A stretch of 19,406 nt of DNA from JBBSGC01 sp038254525 (GTDB taxonomy: Bacteria > Actinomycetota > Actinomycetes > Propionibacteriales > Nocardioidaceae): assembly GCA_038254525.1 (NCBI GenBank), contig JBBSGC010000024.1, positions 1 to 19,406 on the forward strand. Direction: 5' to 3'. The position numbers and the translations under genes were made by a program. The notes below the pieces were generated by a model. That model saw only the letters and a program-made list of their open reading frames with translations. It ran no database searches and was not told the origin of the DNA. Shown here piece after piece: positions 7,848 to 15,520 of this stretch; the stretch's first letter is position 1, and each line of letters begins with the position of its first letter.

Positions 7848-8797
<950 letters not shown>

Positions 8798-8860
8798 TGC
8801 GGTCTCGACTCCGTCCTGCGCAAAGGCAACGCCAAGTCGACAACGCGACTCGATCGCGGA

Positions 8861-8890
8861 AGCCTAGGCGCTGCTCCGACCGACCGGCAA
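8861..8890 (-). promoter_or_regulatory. Promoter for the parA-scpAB run
   Basis: On the - strand TTGCCG (8890-8885) and TAGGCT (8866-8861) are separated by 18 nt, an acceptable housekeeping-sigma pair. A start near 8854 would give a 57-nt leader before the parA GTG. This is the best -35/-10 combination in the window. Confidence 0.5.
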
Positions 8891-8910
8891 GGCAGCCGAG
8901 CCCGGCTGCC
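8891..8910 (-). terminator. Perfect 8-bp hairpin between selD and parA
   Basis: GGCAGCCG (8891-8898) and CGGCTGCC (8903-8910) pair perfectly around a 4-nt loop, about 76 nt after the selD stop and just upstream of the parA -35. No T-run follows on the - strand. A terminator for selD is the simplest reading; an operator next to the parA promoter is possible. Confidence 0.45.
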
Positions 8911-8986
8911 GGTGCCTGTGCACGGGCTCCGGCAGCGGATGCACAGCCGGATCGTTGCCTGGGGATGAAGCTGTGGACCGCCGAGC

Positions 8987-9994
8987 TCAGCGCACGACGA
9001 TGACCGCGTCGCCGCGCGGGATCAGCTCCCCGACCACCGGATGCCCAGGGATCGAGCCGGCGATCAGCAGTCCGCCCGAGGTCTGCGCGTCGGCGAGCAT
9101 CAGCAGCTCGTCGTCGTCGACACGCGCCTCGAGGTACGGGCGTACGAAGTCAAGGTTGCGCTTGCTGCCTCCGGGCACGAAGCCTTCGGCCAGCGAGGCG
9201 CGCGCGCCCTCGAGGTAGGGCACGGCGGCGGCGTCGACCACCGCACTCACCCCGCTCGCCCGCGCCAGCTTGACGAGGTGGCCGAGCAGCCCGAACCCCG
9301 TGATGTCGGTGGCGCAGGTTATGCCATGGGCCAGCGCGGCCCGGGACGCGTCCCGGTTGAGGCGGGTCATCGTATCGACGGCCTCGGGGAACAGCTCGCC
9401 GGTCGCCTTGTGCCGGTTGTTGAGCACGCCGAGACCAAGCGGCTTGGTCAAGGTCAGCGGCGTTCCCGGCCGGCCGGTGTCGTTGCGCAGCAGCCGCGCG
9501 GGGTTCGCCAGACCGGTGACCGCCAACCCGTACATCGGCTCGGGTCCCTCGACGCTGTGGCCCCCGCCGACCAGGCAGGCGGCCTCTGCACAGACGTCGG
9601 CCCCGCCACGCAGCACCTCGGCGGCCAGCTCCATCGGCAGTAGCGCCCGGGGCCAGCAGAGCAGGTTGAGCGCCACCAACGGCTCACCGCCCATGGCGTA
9701 GACGTCGGACAGCGCGTTGGCCGCGGCGATCCGGCCCCAGTCGGAGGCGTCGTCGACGACCGGGGTGAAGAAGTCGGTAGTCGCGATCACCGCCCGCTCG
9801 GGCCCGATGCGTACCGCCGCAGCGTCGTCACCGGTTGCCGGTCCGACCAGCAGGTCGCCGGCGCCGGGCTGGGCGTCGAGACCCAGGCCGCCGAGGACCG
9901 CCTCCAACTCGCCGGGCGGCACCTTGCAGGCACAGCCGCCGCCCGACGCGTACTGCGTCAGCCGAAACGATGCGCTGGGCGGGCCCCCGATCAC
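8987..9994 (-). CDS. selD: Selenide, water dikinase (selenophosphate synthetase)
   Basis: SelD makes selenophosphate from selenide and ATP, the selenium donor for SelA. The 335-residue product begins with RLTQYASGGGCACK, in which Cys21 and Lys24 match the catalytic Cys17 and Lys20 of the E. coli enzyme. Many organisms use selenocysteine at this position; here it is cysteine, so SelD does not depend on its own product. Conserved GDDAAAVRIG and ATTDFFTPVVDD bind metal and nucleotide, and the C-terminal half has the TSGGLLIA motif. The GTG at 9994 is the first start after an in-frame TAG. It lies 106 nt after nrfD, with tandem repeats and a TAGAGT element between. Confidence 0.96.
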   Translation of the reverse strand: MIGGPPSASFRLTQYASGGGCACKVPPGELEAVLGGLGLDAQPGAGDLLVGPATGDDAAAVRIGPERAVIATTDFFTPVVDDASDWGRIAAANALSDVYAMGGEPLVALNLLCWPRALLPMELAAEVLRGGADVCAEAACLVGGGHSVEGPEPMYGLAVTGLANPARLLRNDTGRPGTPLTLTKPLGLGVLNNRHKATGELFPEAVDTMTRLNRDASRAALAHGITCATDITGFGLLGHLVKLARASGVSAVVDAAAVPYLEGARASLAEGFVPGGSKRNLDFVRPYLEARVDDDELLMLADAQTSGGLLIAGSIPGHPVVGELIPRGDAVIVVR

Positions 9995-10065
9995 AGCCGC
10001 ACTCTAGCGCCCTCCGCCGATCCGTGAGTTGTCGACCGCCCATCCGTGAGTTGTCGACCGCTCAT
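9991..10065 (-). CDS. Possible 24-codon upstream ORF coupled to selD
   Basis: An ATG at 10065 opens 24 codons (MSGRQLTDGR...EGARVRL) whose TGA overlaps the selD GTG as GTGA, the same junction used elsewhere in this window. A strong AGGAGGTG lies at 10084-10077, but 11 nt from the ATG, somewhat far. The ORF is made largely of the 22-nt repeat, so it may be an accident. If translated it would couple nrfD-operon translation to selD. Confidence 0.3.
   Translation of the reverse strand: MSGRQLTDGRSTTHGSAEGARVRL
10001..10006 (-). promoter_or_regulatory. Possible leaderless -10 element for selD
   Basis: TAGAGT on the - strand ends 6 nt before the selD GTG. With normal -10 spacing, transcription would begin exactly at the G of the start codon, and no ribosome site is present at the usual distance. 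This fits a leaderless mRNA, common in actinobacteria. A -35 is not evident. Confidence 0.4.
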
Positions 10066-10080
10066 CCGGAAGTTGACACC
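10020..10080. repeat. Three tandem 22-nt repeats upstream of selD
   Basis: Two copies (10020-10041 and 10042-10063) differ at one base and share the core GAGTTGTCGACCGC. A third, degenerate and shorter copy (10064-10080) keeps ATCCG.AAGTTG. Each core contains the palindrome GTCGAC. They fill most of the gap between nrfD and selD. A regulator-binding site or a mobile intergenic repeat are both possible. Confidence 0.85.
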
Positions 10081-10100
10081 TCCTGCGCAGCCGTCGACGG

Positions 10101-11036
10101 CTACCGGGCGGCGGAGCTCTCGCTGGCGGCCTTGCTGCTGAGCCGCTCGCGTTGAGGAATCACGACGTACTTGGGATCCTCAGCCGAGGCGATCCCGGCA
10201 CCGAAGATCCCGAACCGGGTCAGCACCGAACCGCCGACCAGCGCCGCCCCGGACAGCCGGGAGAGCAGCTGCGAGCGACCGCCCAGCGCCGCCCCGACGC
10301 CCCCCGCAGCGGTCAGCACGCGGGCGGCACGCAGCAGCCGTCCCGGCCGGCCCTGCGTGTACGGCTCGGAGTGCATGCCAAGGCGGCGCAGCATCCGCTC
10401 GCTCACTAGGAGCTCACCGATCGCACCCGTAGCAGCCAGCCGTCGCGCCGGGCCCGCTTGTCGGGTGGGGACCGCCGTCATCGCGATGCCGCCGGCCGCC
10501 GCCGCTCCGCTGCCGGCGAAGACGAAGGGCAGCTCGCGGTGCGCCTCGTGCCAGGCCGGCACCGCTGTGTTGCAGAGCAGCGCGGCGGTGTAGGTGGTCA
10601 GCGGCGGCCCCAAGGCGGCCGCACCGACACCGGCCAGGCGGCCGAGCGGCCTGGCGATACCGGTGACCTCCGAAGCGGCTGCCGCCGAGGCGAGGCTGGC
10701 AAAGGGCGCCAGGATCCAGGAGCCGACCGAGAGTGGCGACGTCGGCTTGAAGACGCGCAGCATGTGCAGGAAGCGCGCGGGCCGTCCCAGGTCGTGGACC
10801 AGCGCGATCGCGCCGAGCCCGGCGCCGGCGGCAGCTGTGATCCGGGCAGCGCGGCGCAGGGCGGGCAGGCCGACGAGGGCCGCGCCTTCGGCCAGCACCG
10901 ACGACGCGCCGGCTGCTCCACCGAGGAAGAGGTAGAGCGGCACGTCCGGCTGCTTCCACGTCGGCTTCTTGAGAATCGGCCGCCCGTAGTAGGAACGGAA
11001 GTCCGCTTCGGGGACCAGCTCGGGCTCGCGCCTCAC
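10101..11036 (-). CDS. nrfD: NrfD/PsrC-family membrane subunit of formate dehydrogenase
   Basis: NrfD-type proteins are polytopic membrane subunits that pass electrons between an iron-sulfur partner and quinone. The 311-residue product has several hydrophobic helices (about 33-58, 65-82, 102-125, 136-158, 172-190 and others). It also has the family segment HDLGRPARFLHMLRVFKPTSP at 81-101, given here as one motif ending before the SVGSW helix. The GTG at 11036 overlaps the fdhB stop as GTGA, so the two are coupled. It replaces the cytochrome b subunit (FdnI/FdoI) of E. coli formate dehydrogenases; no haem-ligand pattern is obvious. The role as quinone-side anchor for FdhAB is inferred from family and context. 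Confidence 0.88.
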   Translation of the reverse strand: MRREPELVPEADFRSYYGRPILKKPTWKQPDVPLYLFLGGAAGASSVLAEGAALVGLPALRRAARITAAAGAGLGAIALVHDLGRPARFLHMLRVFKPTSPLSVGSWILAPFASLASAAAASEVTGIARPLGRLAGVGAAALGPPLTTYTAALLCNTAVPAWHEAHRELPFVFAGSGAAAAGGIAMTAVPTRQAGPARRLAATGAIGELLVSERMLRRLGMHSEPYTQGRPGRLLRAARVLTAAGGVGAALGGRSQLLSRLSGAALVGGSVLTRFGIFGAGIASAEDPKYVVIPQRERLSSKAASESSAAR

Positions 11037-11956
11037 CGGCGGCTCCCGACGAAGGCACCGGCGCCGGCGGCGAGCAGGGTCAACGCCGCCGCGCCCACGT
11101 GCCGCCAGATCGACGGCAGGTCCCGGGTGGTCACGACCGGGTCCGGCGGCAAGCCGTAGACCTCCGGCTCGTCGAGCAGCAGGAAGAACGCACCGTCACC
11201 GCCGACGCCGTCCGTGGGATCCCGGCCGTAGAGCCGAGCGACGTCGACGCCTCTGGCGTGCAGCTCCTCGACCCGGCGGTCGGCCCGCTCCCGCAGCTCG
11301 TCCAGAGCGCCGAACTGGATCGACTGGGTCGGACACGCCTTGGCACACGCCGGCTGCTCGCCGTCGCGCAGGCGGTCGTAGCACAGCGTGCACTTGAAGA
11401 CCCGGCCGTCTTCCTTGCGCTGGTCGATCACCCCGTAGGGGCAGGCGGGTACGCAGTAGCCGCAGCCGTTGCAGATGTCCTCCTGCACGACGACTGTGCC
11501 GAACTCGGTCCGGAACAACGAACCCGTCGGGCAGACGTCGAGGCACGCGGCATGCGTGCAGTGCTTGCAGACGTCGGACGACATGAGCCAACGCACCTCG
11601 GTGTCGACCGACTCCGCGGCTTGCGGGTCTGGCGCGCCGAAGCTCGGCATCCCGAGGTCGGTCGTGCGGGGTGCCGGTGGCTCACCACCCAGGACTGGCG
11701 CGACCGGCGCCGTCTGCTCGACGAAGGCGACGTGCCGCCAAGTGTCCGCGCCCAGCTCCACGCTGTTGTCGTAGGACATGCCGGTCAGCAGCAGACCGTC
11801 CTCCGGCACGCCGTTCCACTGCTTGCAGGCCACCTCGCACGCCTTGCAGCCGATGCAGATGCTGGTGTCGGTGAAGAAGCCCATGCGCTGCGGTGGCTGG
11901 GCGTAGCCGGCCTCCTGTGCCACGTCGTGCAGCGGACCGGACAGTCGGTTCCTCAT
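11033..11956 (-). CDS. fdhB: Formate dehydrogenase iron-sulfur (beta) subunit
   Basis: This subunit carries electrons from the catalytic subunit to the membrane subunit through four [4Fe-4S] clusters. The 307-residue product has four cysteine groups: C34/C37/C40/C44, C130/C133/C138/C142, C162/C165/C168/C172 and C189/C192/C204/C208. As in FdnH-type proteins these interleave to form four clusters. Near the C-terminus a hydrophobic stretch (about 286-303, ending GSRR) looks like a single membrane anchor. The ATG at 11956 overlaps the fdhA stop as ATGA. The order fdhA-fdhB-nrfD with 4-nt overlaps shows one transcript. No Tat or Sec signal is visible at the N-terminus. Confidence 0.94.
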   Translation of the reverse strand: MRNRLSGPLHDVAQEAGYAQPPQRMGFFTDTSICIGCKACEVACKQWNGVPEDGLLLTGMSYDNSVELGADTWRHVAFVEQTAPVAPVLGGEPPAPRTTDLGMPSFGAPDPQAAESVDTEVRWLMSSDVCKHCTHAACLDVCPTGSLFRTEFGTVVVQEDICNGCGYCVPACPYGVIDQRKEDGRVFKCTLCYDRLRDGEQPACAKACPTQSIQFGALDELRERADRRVEELHARGVDVARLYGRDPTDGVGGDGAFFLLLDEPEVYGLPPDPVVTTRDLPSIWRHVGAAALTLLAAGAGAFVGSRR

Positions 11957-14900
11957 GCGCTGTCGCCCTCCTCGATGCCGGCCCGGCGGCGGTAGTCCGC
12001 GACGTACGCGACCAGCTCGGGGCCGCGCGGGCGGCGTCCAGGCCGGATGTCACACGTGCCGACCTTGTCCTGGATGCGCACGTTGGGGTCGACGGTCACG
12101 TTGACCAGGTCGTTGGCGGCGTCGCCCGTCGACAGCCCGTTGCCCCCCCAGTGGTAGGGCAGCCCCACCTGGTGGATGACCCGGTCGGCCACCCGCAGCG
12201 GCCGCATCCGGTCGGTGACCAGCACCCGTGCCTCGATCGCGGCCCGGGAGGACACGATCGTGGCCCAGCCGCCGTTCTGCAGGCCGCGCTCGGCCGCCAG
12301 GGCCGCGGACACCTCGCAGAACATCTCGGGCTGCAGCTCGGAGAGGAACGGCAGGGTACGGCTCATGCCGCCAGCCGTGTGGTGCTCGGTCAGCCGGTAG
12401 GTGGTGAACACGTAGGGGAAGACCTCGCTCGACGACGGGTTCAGCGGGTTGTAGGGATGTCGGTAGCCGTGGCGCAGCGGGTTGGCCTGCTGCTCGGGGT
12501 ACAGCGGGTTGCGCACCGGGGACTCCGGCGGCTCGTAGTGGGCGGGCAGCGGCCCGTCGGCGAGCCCGGTCGGCGCGTACAGCCACGCCTTGCCGTCGGT
12601 CTGCATGATGAACGGGTCGCGTCCCCCGATCGCGTCGGGACCCTTCGCGCCTTCCTCGGGGACGTGGTCCGGCGGTCGGTCCGGGATGAAGTCGGGCACG
12701 TCATGCCCGGTCCACTTCCCCTGCTCGGCGTCCCACCAGACGTAGGCCTTGCGCTCGCTCCACGGCCGGCCGTCGGGGTCGGCGGAGGCCCGGTTGTAGA
12801 GGATGCGCCGATTGGCCGGCCAGGCCCAGCCCCACTCGGCGGCCACCCAGTCCTGCTCGCTGCCGGGTTTGCGGCGGGCCGCCTGGTTCACGTCGTCGGC
12901 ATAGGCGCCGCAGTAGATCCAGCATCCGCACGACGTGGACCCGTCGTCGCGCAGCTGGGTGTACCCACTCAGCGCGGCCCCGTCGATGTCGGTCCCGTTG
13001 ATCTCGCGCAGCACGGCTTCGGCACTCGGCTCCCCGCCGTCGACCAGCGGGTAGTCCCACGTCAGGTCCAGCAGCGGGCGGTCGCGATCCGAGGTCGAAC
13101 CGGCCACCTTCGCCCGCAGGCGCTTGCCGAGCTCGTGGTAGAACTCCAGCTCGCTGGTCGCCTCCCCCGGCGGGTTGACGGCCTTGTGGTGCCACTGCAG
13201 CAGGCGCTGGGTGTTGGTGAACGAGCCGGACTTCTCGGTGTGGGCGGCAGCCGGCAGGAAGAACACCTCGGTGCCGATGTCCTCGGCACGCATCTCGCCG
13301 GTCTCTACCTCGGGACCGTCCTTCCAGAACGTCGCGGACTCGACCATCACCAGGTCGCGGACCACGAGCCAGTCGAGGTTGGCGAGGCCGAGCCGCTGCA
13401 GGCGCCCGTTGGCCGAGCCGATCGCCGGGTTCTCCCCGACCAGAAAGTACCCCTTGACCTTGCCGGCGATCTGGTCGAGCACGGTCTGGTAGGTCCCGTG
13501 GTCGCCGGTCAGCCGTGGGAGGTAGTCGAAGCAGAAGTCGTTGTCGGCGCGCGCGGCTGCTCCCCAGTACGCCTTGAGCAGGCTCACTGTGTAGGCCCGC
13601 ACGTTGCCCCAGAAACCGGTGACGCCGGCGTCGGGGGCGACGTAGTCGTCCAGGCTCACGTCCTGCTCGGCGTTCGGCATCGGCAGGTAGCCCGGCAAGA
13701 TGTTGTAGAGCGTCGGGATGTCGGTCGAGCCCTGGATGCTCGCGTGGCCGCGCAGCGCCAGGATGCCGCCGCCGGGCCGGCCGATGTTGCCCAGCAGCAG
13801 CTGCAGGATCGACGCCGTGCGGATGACCTGCACGCCGGTGCTGTGGTGGGTCCAGCCCACCGCGTAGGCCAGGGCAGTCGTGCGCTCCCGCCCACTGTTG
13901 GCGGTCACGGCGTCCGCGACCCGCGCGAACTGCTCGGGTGGCACTCCGCAGACCTCCTGCACCAGCTGCGGTGTGTAGCGCGCGAAGTGCCGCTTGAGGA
14001 TCTGGTAGACGCAGCGCGGGTGCTGCAGCGTCTCGTCCAGCTTCGGCTTGTGGGGGACGACCGGGCCGCCGGAGCCCGCGGCCTCCGACCTGCTGGACTG
14101 GTGCCCGGAGTGGGCCTCAGCACTGTCCTCGCCGCCACCGCCTTCGCCGTCGTCGTCGGGCCCCTCGTACTGCCACGACGTGGTGTCGTAGTGGCCGGTC
14201 TCCGGGTCGAACCCGCTGAACAGGCCCTGCAGGTCCTCGGTGTCGCGGAAGTCCTCGTCGATGATGGCTGCGGCGTTGGTGTAGGCGACGACGTAGTCGC
14301 GGAAGTCGAGCTCGTGCGTCAGCACGTGGTTGACCAGCGCGCCGAGAAAGGCGATGTCGGTGCCGGCGCGGATCGCCACGTGCTGGTCCGCGACCGCGGA
14401 CGTACGCGTGAACCGGGGGTCGACGTGGATGATCGTCGCGCCACGCTGCTTGGCCTCCATCACCCACTGGAAGCCGACCGGGTGGTTCTCGGCCATGTTG
14501 GAGCCCTGGATGAGGATGCAGTCAGCCTCGGCCAGGTCCTGCTGGAAGGTCGTGGCGCCTCCGCGGCCGAACGAGGCCCCCAGACCGGGGACCGTGGAGC
14601 TGTGTCAAATGCGCGCCTGGTTCTCGATCTGCACCGCGCCCAGGGCGGTGTAGAGCTTCTTCATGAGGTAGTTCTCCTCGTTGTCGAGGGTCGCTCCTCC
14701 CAGACTGGCCAGGCCCATCGTGCGGCGCGTGCGCTTGCCGTCCACGAACTCCTGCCAGCCGGCGTCACGAGCCGCCAGCACCCGGTCGGTGATCATGTCC
14801 ATCGCGGTGTCGAGCTCGAGATCCTCCCACTCGGTCGCGTACGGCCGGCGGTAGCGCACCGTCGTCACGCGCTGCGGGGAGGTGACCAGCTGGGTGCTCG

Positions 14901-15171
14901 CACTGCCCTTGGGGCACAGCCGCCCACGTGAGATCGGGCTCGCCGGGTCACCCTCGATCTGGGTGACCCGACCGTCCTCGACGTAGACCTTCTGGCCGCA
15001 GCCGACCGCGCAGTAGGGGCAGACCGAGTCGACCACCCGGTCGGCGGTGGCCGTGCGGGGACGCAGCGCCTCGGTGTGTTTCGACCGCGCGGCGGTGCCG
15101 CGTCCCAAGGAGTCGGCGCCGGTGGCCTGACGCAGGACCGGCCACGACTCGATCCAGGTGCGCGCGCCCAT
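11953..15171 (-). CDS. fdhA: Selenocysteine-containing formate dehydrogenase, catalytic (alpha) subunit
   Basis: This molybdopterin enzyme oxidises formate to CO2. The 1072-residue product is read through one in-frame UGA (14605-14607), which encodes Sec189 within NQARI-U-HSSTVPGLGASFGRG, the classic active-site context. An N-terminal [4Fe-4S] group is C51/C54/C58/C86 (CPYCAVGC...RLCPKG). The C-terminal molybdopterin-binding domain includes LPYHWGG and NVTVDPN. A low-complexity Gly/Glu/Asp/Ser insert lies at about 336-371. The ATG at 15171 has AGGAG 8 nt upstream; a longer frame to 15264 is not needed. No twin-arginine signal is present, so the enzyme probably faces the cytoplasm, unlike E. 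coli FdnG. It heads fdhA-fdhB-nrfD, divergent from tRNA-Sec, selA and selB, which are needed to make it. Confidence 0.95.
14575..14593 (-). promoter_or_regulatory. SECIS element of fdhA
   Basis: On the - strand GGTCCCC-GGTCT-GGGGGCC forms a 7-bp hairpin (one G-U pair) with loop GGUCU, starting 11 nt after the UGA. The loop sequence and its distance (+19 to +23 after UGA) match the E. coli fdhF SECIS as I recall it. SelB bound to Sec-tRNA(Sec) is expected to read this loop. The usual bulged U in the stem is not seen. Confidence 0.92.
14605..14607 (-). other. Selenocysteine codon (UGA recoded) of fdhA
   Basis: TGA on the - strand interrupts an otherwise continuous formate dehydrogenase frame at codon 189. 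Homology is uninterrupted on both sides, a SECIS hairpin follows at the correct distance, and the whole Sec machinery lies next door. It is not a frameshift or nonsense mutation. Confidence 0.96.
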
Positions 15172-15224
15172 CTGAGTTGCTCCTGTCGCTGGTGCTGCGG
15201 GGAGGAGGTACGCCGGTGCGGGCC

Positions 15225-15230
15225 AGCCTA
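15225..15230 (-). promoter_or_regulatory. Possible -10 element for fdhA-fdhB-nrfD
   Basis: TAGGCT on the - strand lies 53 nt upstream of the fdhA ATG, giving a leader of about 47 nt. In that leader CTCCT (15207-15203) is perfectly complementary to the AGGAG ribosome site (15184-15180). No good -35 is visible. Confidence 0.4.
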
Positions 15231-15380
15231 AACCTGAAGCCGGCCAGGCGCTCGGGCGCAACACCCGGCCGCCTTCGGACCGCCGAGTGGCGCATCGTCG
15301 TCGTCCAGAGCGCGCTGAGCCGACGACCTTGCGCCACTCGACCGTGCCGGCGCCGCCGGCCGCGTCCTCGGCGCTGCGCC

Positions 15381-15386
15381 TACTAT
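15381..15386 (+). promoter_or_regulatory. -10 element of tRNA-Sec
   Basis: TACTAT matches four of six TATAAT positions and ends 6 nt before tRNA-Sec. With the hexamer at -12 to -7, +1 falls exactly on the first base of the mature tRNA (15393). No clear -35 is found. Confidence 0.5.
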
Positions 15387-15392
15387 GCGGTC

Positions 15393-15484
15393 GGAGGCGT
15401 ACCTCGTCTGGTGATGGGCGCGGTCTTCAAAACCGACGTGGCCGAGCAGCTCGGTCAGGCGGGTTCGATTCCCGTCCGCCTCCG
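15393..15484 (+). tRNA. selC: tRNA-Sec (anticodon TCA)
   Basis: The 92-nt tRNA has anticodon TCA in the loop CTTCAAA, an 8-bp variable arm TGGCCGAG/CTCGGTCA with a 3-nt loop, T loop TTCGATT, discriminator G, and no encoded CCA (CCG follows). The length equals the E. coli selC product without CCA. Seven acceptor pairs form (GGAGGCG/CGCCTCC). The eighth is a T-C mismatch, but that C can pair with G66 to lengthen the T stem to 6. The anticodon stem is 4 bp plus a G-A mismatch. It is seryl-charged, converted by SelA and delivered by SelB. It lies 37 nt before selA. Confidence 0.95.
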
Positions 15485-15507
15485 CCGCAGTGCTCATCGA
15501 CCCTGCC

Positions 15508-15513
15508 TAGGCT
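15508..15513 (+). promoter_or_regulatory. Possible leaderless -10 element for selA
   Basis: TAGGCT ends 7 nt before the selA ATG (15521). Transcription would begin at or one base before the start codon. No ribosome site of good quality is present, which agrees with a leaderless start. selA may also be read through from tRNA-Sec. Confidence 0.4.
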
Positions 15514-15520
15514 GGCGGCC

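Noticed and set aside
10020..10080. Possible CRISPR array
   Set aside because: The repeats are 22 nt and directly adjacent without spacers, and no cas genes are present.
14496..14607. Apparent nonsense break splitting fdhA into 219- and 847-residue frames
   Set aside because: The break is one in-frame UGA in the known Sec context, followed by a SECIS hairpin and accompanied by all sel genes, so it is one intact gene and not a pseudogene.
11893..14931. Long open frame of about 1012 codons on the + strand opposite fdhA
   Set aside because: It is antisense to a gene with clear homology. Its Arg/Gly/Val-rich product has no family features, as expected for a GC-rich shadow frame.
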